From NCBI GenBank assembly GCA_027037535.1, contig JALVZQ010000007.1, positions 62,001 to 126,000 of the forward strand: a DNA stretch of 64,000 bases, in the 5' to 3' direction. Source of the stretch: Acidilobaceae archaeon. Its GTDB lineage: Archaea; Thermoproteota; Thermoprotei_A; Sulfolobales; Acidilobaceae. Below the pieces are notes generated by a model. That model searched no databases. It saw only the letters and a program-made list of their open reading frames with translations, and was not told the origin of the DNA. Below are positions 54,149 to 63,316 of this stretch, piece by piece; within the stretch, counting starts at the first letter, position 1; the number at the start of each line of letters is the position of its first letter. Position numbers and translations under genes: made by a program.

Positions 54149-55237
54149 ATGGAAAGACGACACGGATGCCGCGAGATAAGAGTAATAGGCGGGATGATAG
54201 CAGACCCTCTTCCACCGGTCAGGGAAACGTGTAAGAAAAAGCTCCATACAAACTTAGGGGATCCAGAATCATATACTGGTCTAGAGGATAGTCTCGAAAA
54301 GCTGGTAAAGAGAGTATCATTAGATGTACTAGGATACAAGACACCGGGAATGATTACAAGTGGTGCAACTGAATCAAATATCCTATCGCTCTACTATTGG
54401 AGACAAAAAGGGAAGAAACGAGTCGTTGTTTTCGATACAGTCCATTATAGTGTTCTAAAAGCAGCAAAGCTTCTAGGACTGGAAATGCTTATTTTAAAGA
54501 CTAGAAAGGGATATGATCCTATTATAGAGGATCTTGAGCGGAATACAACGGAAAAAGATGTTATAGTTGCCACAATAGGCACAACAGAAACGGGCTACGT
54601 GGACCCTGTTAACGAGATCTACGAGATTGCCAAGCGGAAGGAGGCGGGACTGCATATAGATGCAGCATTCGCCGGCTATATTATGCGGTATCTGAGGATG
54701 CCGGTAAGAATAGAGCTTGATAATATTGCTTCGACACTAGCAGTGGATCTACACAAGATACCTGAAGCTCCTATTCCTGCAGGTGTCCTGCTGGTGTCTG
54801 ATAACGACGTGATAGAATCACTGTATTTCGAGAGCCCATATATACCTAGTAAAAGACAGTTTGGACTACTTGGTAGCCGGCCAGGATGCACGGTATTCGC
54901 CGCCAATATAGCTTTAGACATGTTGAAGACACGGTTTGGAGACGTTGAAAATCTCGCGAAAGAACTGCTGAGTTACACTGATAAGCTTGTCAGTATCCTA
55001 CAGGAATCAGGATATATGCCTATACATGAAGTTATGACACCTATAGTATGCCTAAGCCACGAAGCTTACGAGAAAATCCTTAAAGTAGCCAGTAATAAGT
55101 GTATCAGACTATATCAGTGTCCTAGGCATCGGGGAATAAGGTTGGCTATAATGCCACATATACTCTGGAATGATAAACTCGACATACCAGCAATATTAGA
55201 AAAGTTAGCTAACGAGAGGGGTAATCGCATTGGATAG
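54149..55237 (+). CDS. mfnA: MfnA-type PLP decarboxylase (aspartate or tyrosine), apparently 5'-frameshifted
   Basis: PLP-dependent group II decarboxylase of the MfnA family; in archaea without methanofuran it makes beta-alanine from aspartate for coenzyme A. 362 residues from the first in-frame ATG. TNLGDPE (34-40), GATES (72-76), the ASP pocket HIDAAFAG (169-176) and the PLP Lys203 in DLHKIPEAP are intact. The N-terminus is shorter than in relatives. A better start, ATG 54126 with GAGG nine bases ahead, lies in another frame and encodes MQENGRQRWKDDTDAAR before a stop at 54177. A one-base deletion, a sequencing error or a programmed -1 shift would join it to this frame. Confidence 0.85.
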   Translation: MERRHGCREIRVIGGMIADPLPPVRETCKKKLHTNLGDPESYTGLEDSLEKLVKRVSLDVLGYKTPGMITSGATESNILSLYYWRQKGKKRVVVFDTVHYSVLKAAKLLGLEMLILKTRKGYDPIIEDLERNTTEKDVIVATIGTTETGYVDPVNEIYEIAKRKEAGLHIDAAFAGYIMRYLRMPVRIELDNIASTLAVDLHKIPEAPIPAGVLLVSDNDVIESLYFESPYIPSKRQFGLLGSRPGCTVFAANIALDMLKTRFGDVENLAKELLSYTDKLVSILQESGYMPIHEVMTPIVCLSHEAYEKILKVASNKCIRLYQCPRHRGIRLAIMPHILWNDKLDIPAILEKLANERGNRIG

Positions 55238-55991
55238 CGAAGTGGAGAAGCTTAAGTCGGCTATATATAGATACAAGCACTTGCTAAAGGGAGGAACGAT
55301 AGATCTAGAAAAAACCCTGCAACTAGAAGAGATAGAACAAGAACTCATGAAAATGCTCAGGGACAAGTTAGCTAGCGAGAAAGTCTTGGACAAGGATCTA
55401 ATATCAATTATAGACACAATGTTTAGAGATAGCCTCCTAGCAGAATTAGTTAGCACTGCATCTCAAAAACTAGATACACCAGTCGATAATATTGAGCAAG
55501 CATACAAGGACTTCCTGACAGGAAACATTGAGAACAACGAGGCAAAAGTAGTATTTGTTGTGATACAGGCAATAGCCCGACTAAAGGCAGAGCACGAGGA
55601 GACCCGCCATGGAATAGTTGATATGATAACAGCTACATGCCCAGTATGTGGTGCTATAACAAGAACGATGACCCAGGAGAGCACAGGTTATTATATGGTT
55701 TGTCCCTTCTGCGGATACAAGTGGAGAGTCTCTAAGAGTGTTTTAACATGTCCCTTCTGCGGTAACAAGGATCCATTATCGCTAGGAGTATTCACAGGAA
55801 AGAAAGATAGGCGCCTCGGCCTTGCATGGTGCCAATCATGTGACATTACATGGAGAATTATACTAGACGAGAGAATAGTTAAAACTGTCCCCAGACTCTT
55901 CCTCCCGGTGATCTCGTTCGGCGCCGAGATTTATAGAGGCAGTATCGAGCCATATCGTGAGAAGCCCAGTAACTTCTCTAATGATACATGA
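55230..55991 (+). CDS. FdhE-like zinc-ribbon protein
   Basis: 253 residues. Helical N-terminal 130 residues, then four CxxC pairs: C137/C140, C158/C161, C174/C177 and C201/C204. The arrangement CPVCG...CPFCGYKWR...CPFCGN...CQSC resembles FdhE, the formate dehydrogenase accessory protein, which carries rubredoxin-like folds. No formate dehydrogenase genes are in this window. The TTG start lies in the end of mfnA (8-base overlap). Its last 43 codons overlap the opposite-strand membrane gene. Confidence 0.72.
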   Translation: MDSEVEKLKSAIYRYKHLLKGGTIDLEKTLQLEEIEQELMKMLRDKLASEKVLDKDLISIIDTMFRDSLLAELVSTASQKLDTPVDNIEQAYKDFLTGNIENNEAKVVFVVIQAIARLKAEHEETRHGIVDMITATCPVCGAITRTMTQESTGYYMVCPFCGYKWRVSKSVLTCPFCGNKDPLSLGVFTGKKDRRLGLAWCQSCDITWRIILDERIVKTVPRLFLPVISFGAEIYRGSIEPYREKPSNFSNDT

Positions 55992-56480
55992 CTGCACTCT
56001 ATATAATTCAATACCGAGCGTCACAATAACATCTAACAATCCTACTTCACAGGGACGGCGAAGTATCCTTTTCTCACGAGCGATTATCTCTGTAACACGT
56101 CTATTGATATTATGAGATAGAACAATTCCTATTCCAACAATATATAAGGATGTAATTAGGGCCGATTTTACAAAATCAGAGAAAGATAGTCTCTCACCCA
56201 AATATATTTTCAGGAATTTCCTGAGAGACAGCAAATAAGTATATTGTAGAAATCCTCCTATGAATGCTATTCCAACTGCTATGGCGCCTAGAACTAGAGA
56301 ATATACTTCGTGATTCATAACATAGGCCATGAAAAGGACAGGTAAGGAAAGGAATAACACTAAGGGTCCTTTAGCAGAGTGTTGTCCTAAACTGGTAAGC
56401 TGGTCTCTAAATAATTCTAGTTCCCTCTGGGATATTCCTTCGGGAAAACCTTTATCTCCAGTTACAGGGTTTGTCGCCAT
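55863..56480 (-). CDS. Membrane protein of unknown function, 205 aa
   Basis: Not recognised. About 205 residues with two strong hydrophobic helices near 39-55 and 60-85 and another near 118-135. An ATG at 56480 with GGAGG ten bases ahead is preferred over the ATG at 56516. The C-terminal 43 residues overlap the FdhE-like gene on the other strand (129 bases); which tail is functional is unclear. Follows the beta-CASP gene on the same strand after 16 bases, so probably the same transcript. Confidence 0.55.
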   Translation of the reverse strand: MATNPVTGDKGFPEGISQRELELFRDQLTSLGQHSAKGPLVLFLSLPVLFMAYVMNHEVYSLVLGAIAVGIAFIGGFLQYTYLLSLRKFLKIYLGERLSFSDFVKSALITSLYIVGIGIVLSHNINRRVTEIIAREKRILRRPCEVGLLDVIVTLGIELYRVQSCIIREVTGLLTIWLDTASINLGAERDHREEESGDSFNYSLV

Positions 56481-56496
56481 CGGAAACTTTCCTCCT

Positions 56497-57483
56497 TTAT
56501 GGTCTAACGGTGGCATTTATGCCAAGTATTTTCTCTATATACTTGGCTGTAAATATAGTATCTGTTCCTCTTGATCCGTCAATAACCACATGACGAGGCC
56601 TCGCTTCACGTACATATTCAATTATCTCTTTAAAAGTTGCATGATCACTGAAAGATACGTTAAACGTGTTCTTACCTGTTTGTACGAGGGGGGCTCTAAG
56701 CTCCCATCCCGTTAGAGTAATATGGATACCAGGATACTTTATATAGTATTTTTTCTTGCTAATCCTGAGAAATATCACGGATCCAGGCTCTAAGCTATCA
56801 GATACAAACGTATACAGTTTCCCAACTGTCTTTCCATAATGTTCAGAAGCTATTTCAGCTAGTTTCCTAGTTTTCTCATCCGCATAGAAAGGATACTCTA
56901 TACCCCTTGACCGGAGCTCGAACATTACTTCTTGGAGCTTCCCATTATAGCCATATATCCAAATAGGGCCTTCTTGGATTTTCTCATCGATTAACTGCTT
57001 CAAATAAGCTAGCGCCTCCCAATCACTCCACCTACGCTCTACTCGCGGACTCCCATACGTAGCATCGATTACTAGAACGTCTAGATCCTGTAGCGGAGGA
57101 GTTCCAGGAACCTTGAAATCACCGGTATAACCGACTCGATAATCTTGTCCTTCGACTACTACCTGGGCGCTACCGGGTATATGCCTGGCTGGATAGAGTG
57201 TAATTGTTTCACCATCTATTTCCACGGATTTACGGTAAGGAAGCTCGAGAATCTTCTCGCGGTATAATTTCCTACCGTAGATAGATAGGAATTTGAAAGT
57301 TGTAGGTGTCGCAATAACGAATAGACTGTATTTGAAACTTTGCCCTAGGCCCCGTATATGGTCGTGATGGGCGTGAGTAATTACTCTGATTAATCTTTGA
57401 TAGAATGCGTCGGCTACAACTTTCTTGCCCAGTAATATAGCTCCTGTATCCGTGACATCGGCGTAATTTAGCGCTCTCAGCAT
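56497..57483 (-). CDS. Beta-CASP metallo-beta-lactamase-fold nuclease
   Basis: 328 residues. Zinc site HAHHDH (37-42), a further His in ARHIPGSAQV near 99, GYTGDF near 118, and the later motif FSDHATFKEI near 290. Predicted RNA- or DNA-processing exonuclease of the archaeal COG1236-like or SNM1-like group; no KH domains, so not the CPSF-type aCPSF1. ATG 57483 has GGTG seven bases ahead and is preferred to ATG 57504. Confidence 0.82.
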   Translation of the reverse strand: MLRALNYADVTDTGAILLGKKVVADAFYQRLIRVITHAHHDHIRGLGQSFKYSLFVIATPTTFKFLSIYGRKLYREKILELPYRKSVEIDGETITLYPARHIPGSAQVVVEGQDYRVGYTGDFKVPGTPPLQDLDVLVIDATYGSPRVERRWSDWEALAYLKQLIDEKIQEGPIWIYGYNGKLQEVMFELRSRGIEYPFYADEKTRKLAEIASEHYGKTVGKLYTFVSDSLEPGSVIFLRISKKKYYIKYPGIHITLTGWELRAPLVQTGKNTFNVSFSDHATFKEIIEYVREARPRHVVIDGSRGTDTIFTAKYIEKILGINATVRP

Positions 57484-57597
57484 CCTAGTGCACCGGCTCC
57501 TCATGTTATACGCATTGTCCTAATTGATAAAACTACTAGGAGCATGTTCTTATAGATAAAAATATAAGATCTAGGGCAAAGGAAAGAATCGCCGCGC

Positions 57598-58128
57598 TTA
57601 TTTTGTGTTATATCTTTCTATCGCCTTTTTGATGATCTCTAATGCTTTTTCTTTACCTTCCCATCCCTTTACCTTGACCCATTTACCCGGCTCGAGCTCT
57701 TTATAGTGCTCGAAGAAGTGTTTGATCTTATTCTTTATGGCCTCGGGTATAGAGTCTACATCGGTCCAGTCCTTGTATAGTGGATCGAGCTTAGGTTTTG
57801 GAACTGCTACTATTTTCCAGTCAAGGCCCTCCTCGTCTTCCATGTTGAGCACTGCTATGGGCACTACCTCTATGAGGCTTCCCGGATATACTGGTTCCCT
57901 GCTAATAACAAGGATATCTACCGGGTCTCCATCTTCTTCTAGCGTCCCGGGTATAAAGCCATAGTTAAACGGATAAGACATGCTAGTGTACAGGAACCTA
58001 TCAACAGCAACAAGACACTTTTCCTTGTCAAACTCATACTTAACACTGCTATTCATCGGTATCTCGATAATAGCATTAACTATTTCGGGAGCCTTGTCTC
58101 CAGGACCTAGTCCCTCCAGACACGCCAA
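57598..58128 (-). CDS. ppa: Inorganic pyrophosphatase
   Basis: Family I soluble pyrophosphatase, 176 residues, hexameric in relatives. Signature [11 protein letters not shown] with the metal-binding Asp residues at 66, 68 and 71; [20 protein letters not shown] and WVKVKGWEG are also typical. Pulls biosynthetic reactions forward by hydrolysing PPi. TTG start at 58128 after GGGGTGA; the GTG at 58137 belongs to that site. Confidence 0.95.
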   Translation of the reverse strand: MACLEGLGPGDKAPEIVNAIIEIPMNSSVKYEFDKEKCLVAVDRFLYTSMSYPFNYGFIPGTLEEDGDPVDILVISREPVYPGSLIEVVPIAVLNMEDEEGLDWKIVAVPKPKLDPLYKDWTDVDSIPEAIKNKIKHFFEHYKELEPGKWVKVKGWEGKEKALEIIKKAIERYNTK

Positions 58129-58170
58129 TAATATCACCCCTCCAAGTTCCCACTTAATGGCCGACAGCGA

Positions 58171-58180
58171 TATTTAAATA
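58171..58180. promoter_or_regulatory. Symmetric TATA box between ppa and L7Ae
   Basis: TATTTAAATA is a perfect palindrome and a strong crenarchaeal TATA box. It lies about 61 bases upstream of L7Ae and 43 bases upstream of ppa, so it could serve both directions; direction would then depend on the BRE on either side. Confidence 0.65.
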
Positions 58181-58240
58181 GTCGACAACGATACTAACAA
58201 GGTTCGAAGAGAGACGACCCGTTCGGGGAGGAGGATGAAT

Positions 58241-58624
58241 ATGAGCAAACCATTCTACGTGAGGTTCGAGGTTCCGGAGGAACTCGCGGAGAAAGTATAC
58301 GAAGCAGTAAGAAAGGCACGCGAAACAGGAAAAGTCAAGAAGGGAACAAACGAGACGACAAAAGCATGTGAGCGTGGAATAGCAAAACTAGTAATTATAG
58401 CAGAAGACGTTGATCCACCAGAGATAGTAGCACATCTACCAATACTATGCGACGAGAAGAAGATACCATATGTCTATGTACCAAGCAAAAAGAAACTAGG
58501 AGAAGCAGCAGGAATAGAGGTACAGGCGGCATCAGCAGCAATAATTGATCCAGGAGCAGCAGCATCGCTAGTAAACGAGATAGTCGAAAAGGTGAAGGAG
58601 CTACGCAGCAAAGCTGGAGTCTAA
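58241..58624 (+). CDS. rpl7ae: Ribosomal protein L7Ae
   Basis: Kink-turn-binding protein of ribosomes, C/D and H/ACA RNPs and archaeal RNase P. 127 residues. [20 protein letters not shown] and [20 protein letters not shown] are the family core. ATG 58241 has a GGGAGG nine bases ahead; ATG 58235 is an alternative. Relevant to the C/D sRNA candidate, since L7Ae binds its C/D motif. Confidence 0.96.
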   Translation: MSKPFYVRFEVPEELAEKVYEAVRKARETGKVKKGTNETTKACERGIAKLVIIAEDVDPPEIVAHLPILCDEKKIPYVYVPSKKKLGEAAGIEVQAASAAIIDPGAAASLVNEIVEKVKELRSKAGV

Positions 58625-58695
58625 CCATAGCCCTTTATTTCCCCTGGATATCAAAAAACCCACCAAGGTAGCTAGAGGTATGCGGGTGCAGACGA

Positions 58696-59148
58696 GTGGC
58701 TGAGAACAGACAGTTCAAATACATAGTCAGAATCGCTGGTACTGACATAAATGGAAAACTAAAACTCGTATACGGATTATCTGAAATAAAGGGAATCGGA
58801 TACGCTACGGCGCTTGCAATAACTAGGCTCTTGGGCATGGATCCATTTATGAGAACTGGATTCCTCACAGAGTCTGAGATAAGGAAACTAGAAGAAATAG
58901 TAAGAGACATTACACAACTCGGACTTCCAGCATGGATGTATAATCGTAGAAAAGATTATGAAACAGGAAAAGACAAGCACCTGATAGGATCCGAACTAAT
59001 ATTCCATGCGAGAAGAGACATAGAGAGAGAAATACGAATAGCTAGTTGGAGAGGCGTAAGACACAGAATCGGACTAAAGGTAAGAGGACAGAGAACTAGA
59101 ACAACAGGAAGACTAGGAATGACAGTAGGAGTAAAGAAGAAGAGGTGA
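58696..59148 (+). CDS. rps13: 30S ribosomal protein S13 (uS13)
   Basis: 150 residues. Start QFKYIVRIAGTDINGKLKLV; the C-terminal WRGVRHRIGLKVRGQRTRTT is typical. GTG start with GGGTG seven bases ahead. First gene of the S13-S4-S11-RpoD operon. Confidence 0.97.
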   Translation: MAENRQFKYIVRIAGTDINGKLKLVYGLSEIKGIGYATALAITRLLGMDPFMRTGFLTESEIRKLEEIVRDITQLGLPAWMYNRRKDYETGKDKHLIGSELIFHARRDIEREIRIASWRGVRHRIGLKVRGQRTRTTGRLGMTVGVKKKR

Positions 59149-59154
59149 TAAGAG

Positions 59155-59655
59155 ATGGGAGACCCTAGAAAGCCAAGGAAAAAATGGGAGGGACCAAAAC
59201 ATCCATGGATTAAAGAAAGACTCCTAAAAGAAATAGAGCTTGTCGGAAAATACGGGTTGAAGAACAAAAGAGAGCTTTGGAAAGCAGAGACTATGGCGAG
59301 AAAACTAAGGCACCGTGCAAGAAACCTGCTCGCTATACCTGAGGGAGAAAGAGAGAAAGCTACCAGAGTACTCCTAGAGAGGCTATACATAATGGGACTT
59401 ATAGAAAAAGATGCAACTCTAGACGAGATTCTAGGATTAACAGCAGAACACATACTAGAGAGAAGGCTACAGACAATCGTGTACAAGAAGGGGCTTGCCA
59501 AGTCAATATACCACGCAAGACAACTGATAGTCCACGGCCACATAGCCATTGGAGGCAGACGCATAACCAGCCCTGGATACCTAGTTAAAAGAGACGAAGA
59601 AGACCTCGTGGGATATGCTCCTGGAAGCCCATATAAAGAACAAGAAGCACAGTGA
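59155..59655 (+). CDS. rps4: 30S ribosomal protein S4 (uS4)
   Basis: 166 residues, archaeal S4 with the S4 RNA-binding domain at [20 protein letters not shown] and [18 protein letters not shown]. Binds 16S rRNA early in assembly. Six bases after rps13. Confidence 0.97.
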   Translation: MGDPRKPRKKWEGPKHPWIKERLLKEIELVGKYGLKNKRELWKAETMARKLRHRARNLLAIPEGEREKATRVLLERLYIMGLIEKDATLDEILGLTAEHILERRLQTIVYKKGLAKSIYHARQLIVHGHIAIGGRRITSPGYLVKRDEEDLVGYAPGSPYKEQEAQ

Positions 59656-59677
59656 AGAGATCTAGGGGGAGAAGAAG

Positions 59678-60079
59678 ATGGCATTTGCTGGGAGAGACCT
59701 CAAGTGGGGCGTAGTCCATATCTACAGCAGCTTCAACAATACAATAGTACATATAACAGATCTAACCGGAGCAGAGACAGTTGCAAGAGTCTCGGGAGGC
59801 ATGGTCGTTAGAGCCGACAGAGAGAAGCCAAGTCCCTACGCTGCTATGATAGCTGCAAGCAGAGCGGCGCAACAGGCTATGGCAAGAGGAATAGTAGCTG
59901 TGCATATCAAAGTTAGGGCTCCAGGAGGACACGGTCCCAAGACTCCTGGCCCAGGAGCCCAAGCAGCTATAAGGGCTCTTGCCAGAGCAGGATTCATTAT
60001 CGGGAGGATCGAAGACGTAACACCGATACCGCATGATACAACGAGGAGGCCAGGCGGTAGAAGAGGTAGAAGAGTCTAG
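59678..60079 (+). CDS. rps11: 30S ribosomal protein S11 (uS11)
   Basis: 133 residues. [20 protein letters not shown], then [20 protein letters not shown] and [19 protein letters not shown] at the C-terminus, all standard. A short T-run (60084-60088) follows, then 50 bases before rpoD. Confidence 0.97.
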   Translation: MAFAGRDLKWGVVHIYSSFNNTIVHITDLTGAETVARVSGGMVVRADREKPSPYAAMIAASRAAQQAMARGIVAVHIKVRAPGGHGPKTPGPGAQAAIRALARAGFIIGRIEDVTPIPHDTTRRPGGRRGRRV

Positions 60080-60147
60080 CCTAATTTTTATCAAAACAAA
60101 TCCAATTATTATCTTCCAATTAGAGTTATTCGTTGTGGTGGTTTCTG

Positions 60148-61011
60148 GTGGAAAAGAAAAGAAGCCTCGAAATACTGTCTCTAAACGAGCGAAGGATTAC
60201 ACTGTACGCTGAGGGCTATAGCCTATCTCTACTAAACGGTGTGCGCAGAACAGTCTTGTCTCATGTACCTACTGTGGCAATAGACTTCGCGTACTTTTAT
60301 GATAATAATACGGGTGTACCAGATGAAATAATCGCGCATAGACTTGGCCTCATAGTATTTGATTCCAACGAAGCAATAAAGAAGTATAAGAGCCCTGAGG
60401 AATGCAAGAATGCCGATGAAAAAGATTCGTCTTGTTTCGTTGAGATATTCTTGGAGAAATCGCTGAGCGATGATGCAGATACCGGCGTATACATAAAAGC
60501 TTCAAATCTAATTATAAGCGATCCAGACGTTAAACCCGTGTATCCAGAGACACCAATAGTATTCCTGGCTCCTGGTCAAAGGATTCATATGGTAGCATAC
60601 GCTAGGCTCGGAAGAGGAGCGGAACATGGAAAATGGATGCCGGCATCAGTCTCTATTGTTCAATACCTACCAAGAGTAGAATATGATGGATCAAAGGCAA
60701 GCGAGGAATGCATAAAGTGCGTCGAGGCTTATCCGGATCTCGCAGAGAAACTTTCTAGAGGAGAGAAAGGAGTTATCGAATATAAGAGAAACATCAATAC
60801 TAGCGCTTTACGATACTGTGCAGACTCGAAGGATATCTGTGGGGACGCGGTAAAATTATATTATGACGAAAATAGATTGTTACTCACAGTTGAAACCACA
60901 GGGGCCCTTCGCCCCGAGATAATAGTCGCAGAGTCTATTAATACCCTTGAGGTACGCGTTAAAAAGGTACTGGAGGCTGTGAAGAAAGCAGGAGTGGTGG
61001 AAAGGCAATGA
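60148..61011 (+). CDS. rpoD: RNA polymerase subunit D (Rpo3) with cysteine-rich domain
   Basis: Alpha-like assembly subunit of RNA polymerase. 287 residues. SLLNGVRRTVLSHVPTVAID is the dimerisation-domain signature. The inserted ferredoxin-like domain keeps four cysteines, C188/C191 and C224/C231, so it probably holds an iron-sulfur cluster as in Sulfolobus. GTG 60148 follows GGTGG; the frame is open from a TTG at 60133 that lies ahead of that site. Confidence 0.95.
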   Translation: MEKKRSLEILSLNERRITLYAEGYSLSLLNGVRRTVLSHVPTVAIDFAYFYDNNTGVPDEIIAHRLGLIVFDSNEAIKKYKSPEECKNADEKDSSCFVEIFLEKSLSDDADTGVYIKASNLIISDPDVKPVYPETPIVFLAPGQRIHMVAYARLGRGAEHGKWMPASVSIVQYLPRVEYDGSKASEECIKCVEAYPDLAEKLSRGEKGVIEYKRNINTSALRYCADSKDICGDAVKLYYDENRLLLTVETTGALRPEIIVAESINTLEVRVKKVLEAVKKAGVVERQ

Positions 61012-61370
61012 AGAGGACAGGGCCCACAAATATACTAGTTAGGAAAACGGCGGAGGACCTGAAGAAGACAGGGAAAAAAGAAAATTCAAATGCTTGGATA
61101 AAAGTAGCAGAACTACTACTCAAACCTACAAGACAGAGAGTAACAGTAAACTTGTCTAAGATCAATAGATATGCCGGAGAAGGAGAAATAGTGATAGTTC
61201 CAGGAAAAGTCCTAGGAGCCGGAAAACTAGAGAAAAAAGTAACAATTGCCGCATTGAGCTTCTCGAAGACGGCACTAGATAAAATAAAAATGGCTGGCGG
61301 CGAAGCCTTAACCCTACAAGAGGCTGCTCGAAAGTATCCAAAGGTATCGAATGCAAGAATAATAATCTAG
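61008..61370 (+). CDS. rpl18e: 50S ribosomal protein L18e (eL18)
   Basis: 120 residues. RTGPTNILVRKTAEDLKKTG at the start and VNLSKINRYAGEGEIVIVPG identify L18e. Overlaps rpoD by 4 bases. Confidence 0.96.
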   Translation: MKRTGPTNILVRKTAEDLKKTGKKENSNAWIKVAELLLKPTRQRVTVNLSKINRYAGEGEIVIVPGKVLGAGKLEKKVTIAALSFSKTALDKIKMAGGEALTLQEAARKYPKVSNARIII

Positions 61371-61383
61371 GAGGTGGAACCCT

Positions 61384-61848
61384 ATGAGTCAGCAAGCAGA
61401 GAAACAAAAAGTAATTGTAGTTGATGGAACAGGCCATATCCTAGGTAGGCTTGCAAGCATAATAGCTAAGAAACTCTTAAATGGAGAGAACATCGTGGTA
61501 GTAAACGTCGAGAAGGTTGTTGTAAGTGGGAAACCAAGTGAAGTCGTAAAACAGTATAAGCAGACGATTCTTCCAATTAGAAGCCACCACAAGCATAAGT
61601 GGAGGCCGAAACGTCCGCGTAGTCCGGTAAGACTATTCAAGAGTACAGTGAAGGGGATGCTTCCTAAGAATAACAAGAGGGGACGTGAAGCCTTCAAGAG
61701 ACTCAAGGTCTACATAGGGGTTCCCGACGAGTTTAAGAACAAGGAACTTGTAAGGTTTAAGGAGGCTGACGCCTCAAGACTAGCTAGGGGATACGTGGAA
61801 CTAGGTAGGATAGCAAAAGAGCTCGGATGGAAGGGTGAGGTGCAGTGA
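61384..61848 (+). CDS. rpl13: 50S ribosomal protein L13 (uL13)
   Basis: 154 residues. VVDGTGHILGRLASIIAKKL, then VKGMLPKNNKRGREAFKRLK. GGAGGTGG before the ATG. Confidence 0.97.
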   Translation: MSQQAEKQKVIVVDGTGHILGRLASIIAKKLLNGENIVVVNVEKVVVSGKPSEVVKQYKQTILPIRSHHKHKWRPKRPRSPVRLFKSTVKGMLPKNNKRGREAFKRLKVYIGVPDEFKNKELVRFKEADASRLARGYVELGRIAKELGWKGEVQ

Positions 61849-62294
61849 TCAAGAAAATCACGATATCTACGGGTAAGAGGAAGAGAGCTATAGCGACAGC
61901 GATTATTAGGCCAGGAAACGGAAAAGTCCATATAAACGGGATTCCAATAGAGCTATGGCCGATCGAGATGGCCAGACTCAAAATGATGGAGCCCCTATTA
62001 TTGGCCGGAGCAAAGATCAGGGGCCAGGTAGACATAAGGGTTAGAGTAAAAGGAGGAGGATTCATGGGCCAAGCCGACGCGGTGAGAATGGCTATAGCAA
62101 GAGGCCTTGTAGAACACTTTAGATGTGAGGGAGAAGACGAAGAATGCAAAAGAATGAATGCGCTTTCACAAGCACTAAAACAGATATTCGAAGAATACGA
62201 TAGAACAATGCTTGCTGGCGATCCAAGAAGAACCGAGCCAGAGAAATACATGAGATATAGTGCTCGTAGGAGATGGCAGAAGTCGTATAGGTGA
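61845..62294 (+). CDS. rps9: 30S ribosomal protein S9 (uS9)
   Basis: 149 residues. [20 protein letters not shown] near the start and the C-terminal RRWQKSYR that reaches the P-site tRNA. GTG start, 4-base overlap with rpl13. Confidence 0.97.
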   Translation: MIKKITISTGKRKRAIATAIIRPGNGKVHINGIPIELWPIEMARLKMMEPLLLAGAKIRGQVDIRVRVKGGGFMGQADAVRMAIARGLVEHFRCEGEDEECKRMNALSQALKQIFEEYDRTMLAGDPRRTEPEKYMRYSARRRWQKSYR

Positions 62295-62301
62295 TCAAAT
62301 T

Positions 62302-62535
62302 ATGCTTCCTCCAGTAAGATGTTTCACCTGTGGAGCCCCTCTAGGCCACGTATGGGAGGAGTTCAAAGCAAGAGTAGAAGCTGGAGAGGACCCGGAGAAG
62401 GTCCTCGACGACCTAAAGATATACAGGTATTGTTGCAGAAGGATGCTTTTCACATCCATAACCTACGTGGAAGAAATAGCCAAGTACTATACGCTTAGAG
62501 CTAAGAAGCTCAGAATAGTAGGTGGTGTGTCATGA
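62302..62535 (+). CDS. rpoN: RNA polymerase subunit N (Rpo10)
   Basis: 77 residues. Zinc ligands C7, C10, C44 and C45 in VRCFTCG and YRYCCRRML, as in eukaryotic Rpb10. The ATG at 62302 follows GGTGAT; a longer frame from 62260 would begin inside rps9 and is not supported. Confidence 0.97.
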   Translation: MLPPVRCFTCGAPLGHVWEEFKARVEAGEDPEKVLDDLKIYRYCCRRMLFTSITYVEEIAKYYTLRAKKLRIVGGVS

Positions 62536-63149
62536 GCGTGCAGGCAAGAGAACTACTTGTCCCGGCAGAACTCTATAGGAGAGCAGGAGTAGTATTCGGT
62601 ACACAGATCTGTACTAAATACATGAGACAGTTCACATACAAGATCCTTACAGATGGATTCTACCTACTCGATGTCCAGAAAATCGATGAGAGACTAAGGA
62701 TAGCCGCAAACTTTCTGTCAAAATTCGATCCACAAAAAATCGCTGTAGTATCTGTTAGACTCTACGGGCAAAAACCTGCTAGAATGATGTGCGAGCGTGT
62801 AGGATGCAAAGCGATAACAGGCAGAGTTATACCAGGAATATTTACAAACCCATATCTAGAACACTACATGGAGCCGGATGTGGTTCTTATAACGGATCCC
62901 AGAACAGATAGACAAGCCGTAGCAGAGGCCTCGAAGATAGGAATACCGGTAGTTGCATTTGCCGACACAGACAATAAGATAGAAAATATTGACCTAGTCA
63001 TTCCCGCAAACAATAAGGGTAGAAGAAGCCTAGCACTACTCTATTGGATAATGACAAGAGAAATACTCAGAAACCAGGGTAGAATAGGTCCAACAGACTC
63101 TCTTGACGTAGAATACGAAGCATTCATGGCTGGTAAAATAAGAAGGTAA
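62532..63149 (+). CDS. rps2: 30S ribosomal protein S2 (uS2)
   Basis: 205 residues. [20 protein letters not shown], then [20 protein letters not shown] and [20 protein letters not shown]. Overlaps rpoN by 4 bases. rpoK and enolase, often present in this operon, are not between rpoN and rps2 here. A T-run follows at 63167-63171. Confidence 0.97.
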   Translation: MSVQARELLVPAELYRRAGVVFGTQICTKYMRQFTYKILTDGFYLLDVQKIDERLRIAANFLSKFDPQKIAVVSVRLYGQKPARMMCERVGCKAITGRVIPGIFTNPYLEHYMEPDVVLITDPRTDRQAVAEASKIGIPVVAFADTDNKIENIDLVIPANNKGRRSLALLYWIMTREILRNQGRIGPTDSLDVEYEAFMAGKIRR

Positions 63150-63316
63150 CGATTAGTTCGAGAATCTTTTTCCGGAATCTAGACCAGAAAATCATTCTAT
63201 CTGATTCAATCACATACGCCTAAGTAGTCCCGAATATCAGAACGTCACTCCTCCTATAGCTCTTCAAACAAATTTCAAAGTCCAGCTACATATAGTGTAT
63301 AGGGTGCCGGGATACA

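Noticed and set aside
56497-57483. Beta-CASP protein taken as the CPSF73-like aCPSF1
   Set aside because: aCPSF1 has N-terminal KH domains and about 640 residues; this protein has 328 residues and no KH domain.
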